Source of the DNA: Dryocosmus kuriphilus
Taxonomy: Eukaryota > Arthropoda > Insecta > Hymenoptera > Cynipidae
Assembly: GCA_038277395.1 (NCBI GenBank)
Contig: CM076189.1
Span: 80,217,421 to 80,281,420 of the forward strand
Direction of reading: 5' to 3'
Length of the DNA stretch: 64,000 nt
Shown here: one piece after another, positions 23,446-33,240 of the stretch
How positions within the stretch are numbered: position 1 is the stretch's first letter
Layout of the letters: the number at the start of each line of letters is the position of its first letter
The notes under the pieces: model-generated
Told to the model about the DNA's origin: nothing
Database searches by the model: none
What the model saw: the letters and a program-made list of their open reading frames with translations, nothing else
Made by a program: the position numbers and the translations under genes

Positions 23446-23930
23446 TCCAGGCGTCGGTACTTCGAACGGAGAGTTTCTTTTTCATCAGCCTCTAAGTTGA
23501 ATTCTGGTAATGGACGATAAGCTTTTTTGGCTTTAGATATTTTCTAAATCTTCTTTACTTAGCTGTGACCTGGATTGGCGGTAAACTTTGCTTGTGGTTC
23601 CTGGTGTTATCGGGTAGACTTTTCTTGGTGTCTGAAGCTATATATTCTTGTGCTGTGATTTTCTTATTCCTTAGTCAGCTGATAAGCTTAGCCAATGATC
23701 ATGGACATAACCTATACGGGCGATCTCATGGAACTGGATGGGTGATAATATTTTTGTATTTATTTTAATTTAATTTCATTTCAATTCAATGTTGTTTCAT
23801 TTTAATTTGATTCACTTTTATGTTATATTATGTCATTTCATTTTGTTTTCTTGCCTTAATGAGGGTATTGCATGAACACGAAAACGTCAGCATGATTGTA
23901 ATTGGTTTTTGGTTGGGATATCAAAAAGAT
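23446..23930. repeat. Conserved spacer copy 4
   Basis: Complete spacer, beginning CCAGGCGTCGGTACTTCGAA. It is followed by one shortened monomer (23931-24012), after which the sequence diverges. Confidence 0.9.
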
Positions 23931-24289
23931 TAAAAGCAAAAAAAGACGAGGGAAACAAAAAGATGGAAGGGGGTTTGGTCCGTTGCCTTCTTTTTCCCAC
24001 ATCTTTGTTTGTTTTTGAACATTCAAAATAAGGGGGCACACATTTTTTATTTTTTGATTATATCAAAGTTAAAAGTTTTATACTGCTTTTTAAGTTAACC
24101 TCTAAAATGACTGTCGATGAAGTGAAAAACTCGAATAGTTATTATTTTAATAATTATTAAACCTACAAATTTCGGTTTTTTGAAAGTATTCAAATGCGTT
24201 TTTCTCAAGAAAAATTTGCAACTCCTTTTATGTTATTTGAGATTTGTTTAATTTTATTTAATTTAATCTTCATTTAATTCAATTTAATT

Positions 24290-24515
24290 TTATGCTTTTC
24301 AGTTTCATATTGTCTGATGTTTTATTATGTTATTTTTTTTTTCTTTTTGTCATGATAAGGATGTTCCATGTACACCGAAACTTTGGCATGGTTGTAATTG
24401 GTTCTTGGTAAAAGCAAAAGAAGACGAGGGCGAAGAAAAAGATGGAAGGGGGTTTGGTTGGTTGTCTTCCTTTTCCCTCCTCTTTTTTTGTTCTTCCTTT
24501 TTGAATTTTGCAGAA
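24290..24515. repeat. Partial spacer tail plus one monomer
   Basis: 24290-24410 matches the 3' part of the spacer (TTGTCATGATAAGG, then GAAACTTTGGCATG and GTAATTGGTTCTTGG) and is followed by a single monomer at 24411-24515. It marks the right edge of the locus. Confidence 0.8.
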
Positions 24516-25284
24516 TCTTTATTAATAACTAATTTTTTTGTTCACAGATTCTTTAAGTGTGCTCATTCTGTGGACTTTTAAGGACATGGCTTAAAATAAA
24601 TCTTTTTAGGATGCTCTCTAGGTTATAATTTTATATTATGCTACAGGTTTCTAATAAATTCACTTCAGCATCAATGTGATTCTAATTTTATTTTATTATA
24701 TGCATTTTACCATAATTCCTTAAATTAAAAAATAAAACCAATGAATAATAATTTTTATTATTATTATTATGGGCCCACCTCCTCCCACAGGTACTCATGA
24801 CCCGGTACTTCGCTACCAAACGCGGTCGTGAACGCGGCAAGTGCTTAGTAGATTCGTTTGTGTCAGATGATGTTTCAAAAATTATTCTGCTTCCGCATTC
24901 GTCAAATAATTAAAATAATCCTGCTCTGGACCATGAAGCATCGTAGCTTTTGCTCAGGTGTAAAGTAATTCCTGAAGTATGAGCTGTTTTTCTGAATTGA
25001 GAGAAATCACAAATGCCTCAAACAGACGCCCGAAAAAACCATTGCTTGTTTTTTTTAAATGAACAATGCTCCCTTACAGGCAACATTATCAGAGAAATTT
25101 GTCCTCAATTCTTTTTTAGTCTTATAAATTTCAAGCGATATTGCTTATCCCAGGTGCCAAGGGGGCAAAAGCACTCCCAAAAGAGAGAGATAGCGAGAGA
25201 AAGAAAGTCAGAGACATACCTGGGAATGGAAACCAGAGGATTCGTCAAGTTTTTTTTAAGCCAACATCTGAGACAAACTACTCA
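24516..25284. other. AT-rich DNA with a (TTA)n tract, no gene recognised
   Basis: A TTA microsatellite at about 24755-24772 is followed by GGGCCCACCTCCTCCC and a moderately GC-richer stretch. On the minus strand this could be the 3' end and TAA tail of another LINE, but no coding motif supports it. A purine-rich AGAGAGAGATAGCGAG patch lies near 25180. Confidence 0.4.
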
Positions 25285-27856
25285 ATTAATATAATAATAT
25301 TTCGAGCGGTGCCAACCTTTAAAGTGAACGTGGGATAGCCTTTTTTACAGAAGACGATTAGCCGCTATCATTGGTAACGCCCATAATACTCCGGGCGATG
25401 CGGCAGGTGTTGAGCAATATCGCCTTCTGTATAAGATGTAAAAATTTCCCAGCTCCCAGGTCTTCCAAGTGATGGATGCATCTCACGTGAACGTTCCCTG
25501 TGGAGGAGAATACTACCGGGTGATGGGTGACCTTCTTCAACCTCCACAAGGCCATGATCTCCTGCCGCAGCTCCGCATACTTGTGGATATTCTCAGGGTA
25601 TCGAAGTTGGATATAGTGGTTTGAGGGAACACTAATGTCAATAATTCTGACATGTTCCTCATGTTTGTTCCACTAGAGGACGTCTGGGCGATTATGCCTG
25701 ACCAGGTGGTCTGTCAAGATAGTCCTGTCCCAGTATAGGAGATGATGTTCTTTCTCTAGTACTCTTACAGGGCAGTATTTATAATAAGGTTTACGTTCCT
25801 CTAGTAAACCAAGATTTAGAGCAATCTGTTGGTAGATAATCCCTGCAGCATCATTATGTCTGCGAGTATATTCTTGAGAGGCAAGCAGCGTACAGCCATC
25901 AATGATGTGCTCGATTGTTTCATCTGGATTACCTCAGAGGCGGCATTTATCAATGACCGCCTTAACAATGCGGACATGCTTTTGGTAGTTCCTCGTATTC
26001 ACTACTCCATCTTGGATAGAAATAACGAACCCCTCCGTTTCCGGAAAGAGTTCTCCCCGCTTTAGCCAGAGGTTTGAAGCATTAATACCTACGCATGGAA
26101 GATCTAGTATTTGAGGGTGCTTTCCATGCAGTTGCTTACCACGCCATTGAACATTAAGTTGTTCAACAGTTAGGTGTCCGATGTTTTGGTAATCAGCAAC
26201 TGCAAGCTTAAGAGGGGTGTACAGGTCTACTCTACAGATGTAGTCGTAGAGCGGGGTATTCGTCCTGTTTAGGAAGTATTCGCGTAGCTGTGTAATCTGT
26301 GAGTCACAAAGCCGTCGAACGTCCAAAACCCCTCCACCCTCAAGCTTGCGGATGACTCGGTTTAAAGCCTCAAGATCTGTTTCAGACCACAATAATAATC
26401 CAAAGGAGTATGTTAGGAGAGGGATAGCGAAGGTGTTAATTGATTTGGTGATGTTCTTGGCAGTGAGACAGGTAGACATGATCGAACTCAGTCGTCTCGA
26501 AAAGGAAGTCTTAAGTGCCTTTTTCTTTGCAGACAGGAGTGGTCCTCTTGCCTGCAATATACCGAGATACCTATACGGCTCCCCAACAATCATCGTCTGT
26601 ATTAGATCATGATCATCCGCCTCCAGTGGTGTGATCATCTCTCCACGGGATAAATGCAGTTTCCTGTATTTATCCAGGCCCAGATTCATCCTGATGTCGC
26701 TGGAAAACTGCAGTAAGATGTGGAGAGGGTCTTGCAGCTTGGACTCTGAGCCAGCATAAATCTTAAGGTCATCCATAGAAAGGAGATGAGTGAGCTGAGA
26801 TTCAGACACTCCCTCCATAATATTGAACCCATAGGACGTGGTGTTAAGTGTCCTGCTTAAAGGGTTTAAGGCTAAACAAAACCATAATGAACTGAAACAG
26901 TCACCTTGGAAGATACCTCGTTTAAGTGACAAGGACTGAGTGTCCCTCTCGGCTTCACGACTAATACACCTGCTTTTTGTGCATCAGGTGCTCATTGCGT
27001 GATCCAGAAGTTGAATCACATGTGGACAGATCTTATATATCCTTAGGACGTCAAGCAAATAGTCGTGGGGCACCAAGGGAAAAGCCTGTTTATAGTCAAT
27101 GTAGGCCATCTACAAATTAGGTTGGTTGTGCTTCGCATGCAACACGGTCACAGTGTCAATTGTAACAAAGTCCTTGCAACCACGCGAGCCTCGACAGCAA
27201 CCCTTTTGTTCTTGTGTGAGGACGTTGTTCTCCTCGCAATGTTTATAGATGCCTTCGGATATAATAGCCGTGAGATACTTGTAGAGTGTGGAAATGCAGG
27301 CAATTGGTCGACAGTCTTTAGGACTATTAGGATCTGGTTTTTTTGGTATCATATACGTGACTCCCTCTGTCATGAAGGAAGGCACAGGTTCCGGATTGTC
27401 TAGAATGGCCTGACGAGCGCTCAAGGGCGGGGTGCAAAGCCACCAGATAGATAGATCACCCATCGCAGGTAGTTCTGAAGCTCTGTTCTTTTCGAGGTCA
27501 AGCCACGGCGTGTCTAGATCACTTGACACATGATTACCCCAGATAACTGACCAATTTCCAGCCATCTCTTCAGCAATCGGGGGTTCACTGGCATTATTGA
27601 TTTCACCATCAGAAAGTTTACGGTAAAATTTCTTTTCATTCTGTAGGAAGGTCTTGTTGTCATAACCTCTCGCGGTAGACCGCTTGAAGCATTGCAGACG
27701 CACTGACAGGACCATGAAGCCTTTGTCTGAAGTATTCAATTACTTCGTTTAGATCTTTAGATATTCTTGGATTGATGTTAAGTGGACGAAGGATTTCCTC
27801 CACGTGGCGAGTCAGCTTCTGTGCCCGATTGCCCTTTCGAAATTGGTACAACCGAC
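25285..27856 (-). mobile_element. R2-superfamily LINE, 5'-truncated
   Basis: Non-LTR retrotransposon on the minus strand. It holds the reverse transcriptase and the C-terminal zinc/endonuclease region but lacks the N-terminal DNA-binding part. The probable 3' end is an ATT-rich stretch near 25285-25305, and the 5' truncation is at 27856 next to a (TTA)n tract. R2, CRE, HERO and related clades share this single-ORF layout with a C-terminal restriction-like endonuclease. I cannot decide the clade. Confidence 0.75.
25358..27851 (-). pseudogene. R2-type reverse transcriptase/endonuclease, broken
   Basis: The enzyme copies its own RNA at a nicked chromosomal site. From 5' to 3' on the minus strand: a pre-RT segment (27851-27660), then after a frameshift the RT entry with VTYMIPKKPDPNSPKDCRP and ISTLYKYLTAII (27739-27110). 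A TAG precedes MAYIDYKQAF (motif A), more breaks follow, and LKRGIFQGDCFSSLWF (motif B) opens the frame at 26932. The catalytic box reads SMDDLK at 26779-26762 instead of the usual YMDD/FMDD; its aromatic residue is replaced by Ser. After the thumb, a Cys-Cys-His-Cys knuckle (CRL-stop-GNPDETIEHIIDGC) contains a TGA where the second Cys is expected. RPDVLWWNKHEEH...IIDISVP near 25690-25630 resembles the restriction-like endonuclease core. Several frameshifts and stops make it inactive. Confidence 0.75.
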
Positions 27857-27857
27857 C

Positions 27858-27888
27858 AAGTTTTATTATTATTATTATTATTATTACT
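27858..27888. repeat. (TTA)n microsatellite
   Basis: About nine TTA units border the 5' truncation of the R2-type LINE. It could be a pre-existing target or a tail left by an earlier LINE. Confidence 0.7.
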
Positions 27889-28140
27889 ATGGTGACGATC
27901 TCATGAAACTGGTTGGGTGATATTATTTTTGTATTTATTATTACTTTATTTTAATTTTATCGTATTTTGTTTTAATTTAATTTTATCTTATTCTATTTAA
28001 TTTTATATTATTTTATTTTTAATTAATTTGTCTTTACTTTATGTTATTTTGCCTAATTAAATTCAATTTTTATTTTATAATATTTTACTTTATGTTATTT
28101 AATTTAATTTAATTTCTGTTACTTTTCTCTCATAAACTAC
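27884..28140. repeat. Dispersed spacer fragment of the minisatellite family
   Basis: GACGATCTCATGAAACTGG and TGGGTGATATTATTTTTGTA match the second half of the conserved spacer, followed by its TTTAATTTTAT-rich tail in expanded form. No monomer is attached. Confidence 0.65.
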
Positions 28141-28270
28141 ATTTTTGAAATTTCGCTCTATTATCACTTATGTTATTTCATTGGATAATCATTGGCGACA
28201 GTTAATGCCAAAGGTTTCTTCAATTGGAGTCAACGTTATTGTGGCTGGTTATAGCCAATCTCGTATCCAT

Positions 28271-28303
28271 TGTATATGTATATATATGTATATATATATA
28301 TCA
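28271..28303. repeat. TA/TG microsatellite
   Basis: A TATATG/TATATA tract of about 33 bp. Confidence 0.7.
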
Positions 28304-29344
28304 GTGATCCAACCCGATCATCCGCCTCGTTCAAAACCTCCCCCCTCTATCGCTTAAGTGGGGTTAGTTGGGATAATGTTCCGAATAGCTGAATTTTCCG
28401 ATTTTATTGAAACTTCGTATACTTATGTATTTTGACGCGTTGATTACGAATATGATAGTGAAAATTGGCGACTCGGCGATTTTCATGGTGAAAACCATAA
28501 AAAACGCCATAAAAATTAAATTAAAAATACGTCTTTTTTGTAGAATACACTTTTTACCTAAATCCATTATTTTTCAAGAAAAAGGGGATTGCGTTGGAAA
28601 AACAAGAAAAAGGCGAAGAAAGTTACGGAAATGCGTTCGGTCAAGTTTTTGCGTTTATCTAAACCAATACGTATACTATTATCAAATATTTGAAACAAAA
28701 GTTGTACATTTAATAGACTTACACGTCTTTTGCCTGTAACATTTTTATCTACAAGTAATAGATTTCGAGAAAGTTAGTGAGACATCGATTATCATGCAAA
28801 AAAGCCCCTTAAGAATCAAGGTTCTTTGCATTTAGATTAATCAATACGCATACTTTCGCAAAATCTTTTAAACAAAAGTCGTGCACCTAATCGAAGTACA
28901 CTTTTTTTGCTTTACACATTTTTTCATACAAGTGATAGTTTTCGGAAAAATTAGTGATACATCTGATAAAATTTAACAAGTTTTAGTGACAGGTCTTTCT
29001 CTACCGTCCGCGGTCCTAGTACTAACAGGCTGTGTTTTATGCGTGCATTCATTATTTTCGAACTTTTCTTCTCTCGAGTTCTAACCAACATGGATGAAAA
29101 ATGCAATATTTTGAGTCTGAGTATGATTCTTCAAAAAAGAGAAGAAAATACTTCAGTGTTTGAGACAAACTGAACTCATTCCAACTGAACGATTTTGCTC
29201 AAAACACAAGAAAAAAATGACTCTTTGAGAGTCTAAAATATCTTGCGGCCAATTCTTGTGTTATAAAGCAGGTAAGTTTAGCCACACAAATACGTTGCTG
29301 AAAATACGTGATTTGAGACGTGTCACATTTCCGCAGCGGCGTGT

Positions 29345-30017
29345 ATGCTTATTTCCTATTGTTTCGCTCTAGGCTTCAATTTCAAACAAACCATCCGGGA
29401 AAGTAGAATAGACGAAGGTCAGTCGATTTTACGAGAAACTGTTGCAGACCACTTCACTTTTTCTAGGGAGATCTGCATGGTTGTTCTTGACAGTCACTGC
29501 GAAGAGGAAGGTCGCATTGGAGGTATCGGTGAAGTAGTTGAAATAGATGAGTGCAAAAATGTGCATCGAAAATATGAGCGAGGACGTGTAGTGGATGGAT
29601 CGCGGATCCTCGAAGTGATTCACAGTGGTCATCCTTACAACTATCGTTTGGAAATCTGTCCTGATAACAAGAGAGATCGGGCGACTCTAATCAGATTATT
29701 AAAAAAGCATGCAACAGAAGGGACAGAGATTTACACCGATTTTTGGAAGGGCTACATCAATCTCGAAGATCATGGATTTGTTCGCCAAAGTGTTAATCAT
29801 TCCGAGGAGTTTGTGAATAGCGATACCGGAGCACACATTCAAAACATCGAGTAATTTTGGCGGTGGATGCGACGATTTCTCTCATGAGGAAGAGTGCAAA
29901 AGAGCAATCTTGCAGATCACCTCTGCGAATTTTTGGCGGCGACGGCTCAAGAAAATAGATGCTGATCCATTTAAAGAAATAATCGCAAATATTAAAGTAC
30001 GCTACCCTGGCCACTGA
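29345..30017 (+). pseudogene. Merlin/IS1016-type (DDE_Tnp_IS1595) transposase
   Basis: A cut-and-paste transposase related to bacterial IS1016. The open part (169 codons) contains GEVVEIDECKN with candidate D68, KYERGRVVDGSRIL, ICPDNKRDRATLI, TEIYTDFWKGY with D132, and VNHSEEFVNSDTGAHIQNIE ending in E169. That gives a DDE triad with 36 residues between the last two. A TAA follows E169 directly. The same frame continues with FWRWMRRFLS, a TGA, and RGRVQKSNLADHLCEF, and a shifted frame gives DPFKEIIANIKVRYPG up to 30017. These match the family C-terminus. The N-terminal zinc-binding part upstream of 29345 is not readable. Flanking inverted repeats fit a Merlin element. The gene is inactivated by at least two stops and one frameshift. 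Confidence 0.75.
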
Positions 30018-30284
30018 TTACAATCAGCGTTCTCAATTGAAGTAAATAAAAATATATTTCTTAATAATAACATTTTAAAAAATCCAAAAAAACTTAATGA
30101 AAAATATTACAAAGTATTTAAAAAAATGCTCTCCAAAATACTCCAACCTTCCCGCGGTGAGGAGCGCGAGTAGGTACCAAACCGAGACCAATGGAGATAC
30201 AATGCAAAAACAAAGGTCTATTGTACAGGTAGGTGGATAAACAACATTATACCTGCGACCAATCACAGGGATGCCTTTCTGCCC

Positions 30285-30510
30285 CCACGTATTTCCGCAA
30301 CGAGTCAGTGAATGTGTAGCCCCCCCCCCCCCCCCCCCCCCCCCCCTCCCAACTCTGTTAGGAGAATGATCGTGATTGAACGTATTTTCGCAAGTAGTCA
30401 GTGAATGCGTAGCCCCACGCCCCCCCAACATGGAAAGTGGAACGATCGCGATTGAACCTCTTTTCGTAACTAGTCAGTGAATGCCTAACGCCCCACCTCT
30501 TAACCTTGGA
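30285..30510. repeat. Three tandem units of about 83 bp with C-tracts
   Basis: Units share ATTTCCGCAACGAGTCAGTG followed by AATGYGTAGCCCC, a C-rich stretch and a GATCGYGATTGAAC segment. The first unit carries a 27-nt C run at 30320-30346, the second GCCCCACGCCCCCCC, the third only short C runs. They lie inside the Merlin-like element next to its right inverted repeat. Confidence 0.7.
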
Positions 30511-31331
30511 AAAGAGGGACGAGCGTGACCGAGTGCATTTCCGTAGCTTTCTTCATCTTTTTCTTGTTTTTCCAACGCAATATTCGTTTTCTCAAAAAAT
30601 AATAGTTTTAGACAAAAAGTGTTTATGAGAAAAAAGATGTATTTTTGTACTACTAAAACTCTTGTTTAAAATATTTTTTTAAATTCTGCGTAGTTACTGA
30701 CAGAATCGCAAAAAACCTGATATTTATGGTGTTTTTATGGTTTTCACCATGAAAATCTCTTTTCCGAAAATTTTCATTATTATAATATTCGTAATCAACG
30801 CGTCCAATCACATAAATATAAGTATTTTTAACAAAATTTGAAAAAAGCGTGACCGAACGCACTTCCTTAAAATTCGTCTTCTCTTGTTTTTCTAACGCAA
30901 TCCTATTTTTCTCGAAAAGTAATGGTTTTGGGCAAAAAGCTTACTTTACAAGAAAGATGTATTTTTATACTAGATAAAACCTTCTCTTAAAACATTTTTC
31001 GAAACTCTAAGTATTTACTGAGATAAACGAAAAAAAACTTGATTTTTATGGCTTTTTTCATGGTTTTCACCATGAAAATCGTCTAGTCGCCAAATGGCAC
31101 TATCATCTTCGTGATCAGCGCGACAAATAACATAAGTACACGAAGTTTCAATAAAATCGGAGTATTCAGCTATTCGGAACTGCACCCGTTATTTGGGAGT
31201 TTAAATTGTGTGATAGAATTTAGTTAGCTTTTGGAAAAACTATCTGGCGCCCTTCAGGCAAGAGAGCTTAGTGAATTCTAGATAATTAATGATGAGAAGT
31301 AAAAAAAGCATCCTTTATAATAAAAAACTCC

Positions 31332-31333
<2 letters not shown>

Positions 31334-31375
<42 letters not shown>
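31334..31375. repeat. (TA)n microsatellite, left flank of TIR element
   Basis: About 21 TA units end directly at CAGGGTGGCAC, the left terminus of the TIR element. A matching (TA)n tract follows the right terminus at 48814. Confidence 0.9.
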
Positions 31376-31378
<3 letters not shown>

Positions 31379-31554
31379 GGTGGCACAAAAGTAAGAAAAC
31401 GCCTGAATAACTCACCAGGAATGAATTCCTTTTGAAAAATATTAAATAAAAAGTTCTAGGATTTTCCCCTGTCTATTCAATAGCGACTTCCGTTTGACCT
31501 TGACCGCGAACTTCAAGGTCATATCAAGGTCAAAATCATTTTTTCAAATGAGAA

Positions 31555-33225
31555 TGTTACATCCCGAGTTAAAAGCGAGGGTAGAGCGGAACATTGAAAG
31601 TAGAGGGGGTGAAGTTAGCTGATTTGAATCAGGGTGGTAAATCCTGATCAATTATTTGTTGTGGGACGTTGTCACTAGCAATCCTACGCGGACTGTGCAA
31701 GAGTAAAGTTCAAAAGGTAAAGAATGTGATTAGGATATTGATGTAATTTATGCAAGGAGTGTTTGGTAAAATGTTGTTTATTGCGTAAATGTGAATAATC
31801 GTATATATAAAAACTTACACTATCTTTCTATTCAGAAAGGGCAATAGAGGTGGTCGTCGCTTGCGTCTCTATTCCGAAGGAACAGCGAAGAGATTCTTTC
31901 ACAGAGTTGGTTTGGCTAGAGTGAAAGTCTCGGAACCGAAATCAAAGTAACTTTCCTTTCACCGTCGAGCGATACACGAACATAAGACTACAGACCGAAT
32001 CCACTCGTAAGTTCTTGTTCGAATTTATGACACTTGGTTTTAGCTCGAACTAGACTTTACGATGACCGTACTAGCCACGATCAAAGGGACTAAGTTCACT
32101 ATTAGCGATGAACTTGTAACTTGAAGCTGTTCAAGTGACCTCTGAGCCCAACAAGTCTATTACTTGCTACCTGAAGTTGTTTAACTGATCACAGAAGGCG
32201 ACATTCACAAGCCGGAATACTTAAATAGTTGACTACTTCCATTTACTACTTGAAGATACAGAGATCGGAGCGCGACGTGTACAGAGTAACCACCGGGAAC
32301 GTAAGACGATTCTAGGGGCAATCTGGGGGTTTATATATCCCCGAGCTTCCCTTGTTGGATGGGGGTTTACGAGGAAAGTCACGTACGCCTTGCAAAGTTG
32401 TGCATCGGCACGTACGCTTTGCAAAACTGTGTATCGTCACGTACGCCTTGCAAAACTGTGCATAAGCACGCTTGTTACGGCTATCTTCCTCTAATATTTA
32501 TAGTTACTATGGCAACATTATCTTTGTTGTTAAAAACGGGGCCATGAGTATACACCATTATTCACGCTTGGTCTGGACTTGTCAAGACTCGCCGAGTCCT
32601 GTCATTCCAGACGTGCATTTGAATGTTTTGATAGCTTTAGTGAACCAAGTGCCTCTGATGATGTCAAACGATTTATGAAATATTATTGATAGTTGTTGAG
32701 TGACCATCGATCGATTATTGATTGACTATTGATTGATTATTGACTGATCATCGATTGATTCGATCTTTGAATCCTCTCTCTCTTCCTCTTTTGAATGCGA
32801 AACCTATAGCTATGGATTTCAACTTTTCGATATTCAGATAGTCTCTTGCTTATCGAAGCTTTATCATTACTTAGCTTCTACTTTAATCTTGCTCCGTATA
32901 TCTAATGGCTGCGATGATACAAGTCATGAGAGCGTTTATCTTAAGTTTTCTCTTCATGTGGTAATGCATTTTAATTATCGTGAACTTCCTACTTTATCTA
33001 CTTTTGCTCTTGTATCATCCTAACCATGGCACAACGATTACTTTAGTGTCATGTTTACTGCATTGCTGACTGTAGTACATTTGTCATGAGTCGACACCTA
33101 CTCGAGCGAGTTTCATGATACCTTCGCTCGAGCACGTGCTATGGTAATGCAGCAAAATTTATTCCTTATTTTCTATGGTTACAACGAAAGTTTTAAAGTT
33201 TTGTAAATAAAATTTGAGGATGTGA
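31555..33225 (-). repeat. Gypsy 3' LTR
   Basis: Direct copy of 45174-46844. It carries GGATATATAAAC (minus strand, at 32329-32340) as a candidate TATA box, three tandem units of about 33 bp (CACGTACGCCTTGCAAAACTG type, about 32378-32470), and a run of ATTGATTGACTATTGATTG-like repeats near 32705-32760. Confidence 0.9.
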
Positions 33226-33240
33226 TAGTCCTCCCCTTTT
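33226..33240 (-). promoter_or_regulatory. Polypurine tract next to 3' LTR
   Basis: On the minus strand AAAAGGGGAGGACTA abuts the LTR start. This is the expected primer position for plus-strand synthesis. A 7-bp-arm hairpin TTCATCG-TCCT-CGATGAA at 33249-33266 lies 8 nt upstream of it in coding orientation. Confidence 0.65.

Larger units (their letters stand above)
13396..24515. repeat. Higher-order minisatellite locus (monomer blocks plus conserved spacers)
   Basis: About 11 kb of tandem monomers of roughly 115-127 bp. Blocks lie at 13456-15660, 16146-17504, 17991-22564, 22739-23445 and 23931-24012, separated by copies of a spacer. From block length and period I estimate about 70-75 monomers, not individually counted. 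Each monomer reads: AAAAGCAAAAGAAGACGAGG, a purine-rich arm ending AAGGAAGG, a loop GGATTTGGTTGGTTG, a pyrimidine-rich arm CCTTCCTTTTCCCTCCTC, then T-rich DNA, GAATTTTACTAAAAACTTTT and CATGTGTTAATTA. The locus starts with a spacer tail at 13396. The hydrophobic open frames running through it arise from the T-rich arms and are not genes. Confidence 0.95.
28378..31180 (+). mobile_element. Merlin-like DNA transposon with long modular inverted repeats
   Basis: The outer ends are inverted copies: GTTCCGAATAGCTGAAT at 28378 reappears reversed at about 31164-31180. Homology continues inward for several hundred bp (CGATTTTATTGAAACTTCG, GATTTTCATGGTGAAAACCAT, GGATTGCGTTGGAAAAACAAG). The right side has two tandem modules of about 340 bp (30500-30843 and 30845-31180). 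The left side has one shortened module (28378-28640) and two more degenerate half-modules (28640-28780, 28830-28975). An IS1016/ISXO2-type transposase relic lies between the arms. Exact termini and target duplication were not resolved. Confidence 0.65.

Noticed and set aside
23565..23768. 67-codon hydrophobic frame shared by spacer copies 2 and 4
   Set aside because: It starts with GTG, has no ATG, is broken by stops in spacer copy 1, and its differences change amino acids freely.
13456..23930. A CRISPR-like pattern of repeats and spacers
   Set aside because: Monomers are about 120 bp and directly adjacent, spacers are identical in kind and about 484 bp long, there are no cas genes and the DNA is eukaryotic.
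25013..25338. Two overlapping + strand frames of 65-93 codons
   Set aside because: No domain, different frames, and a purine-rich low-complexity patch in the middle.
32233..32678. Several short frames in the Gypsy LTR, repeated at 45850-46295
   Set aside because: They are shared only because the LTRs are duplicates. They overlap the TATA-like box and tandem units.
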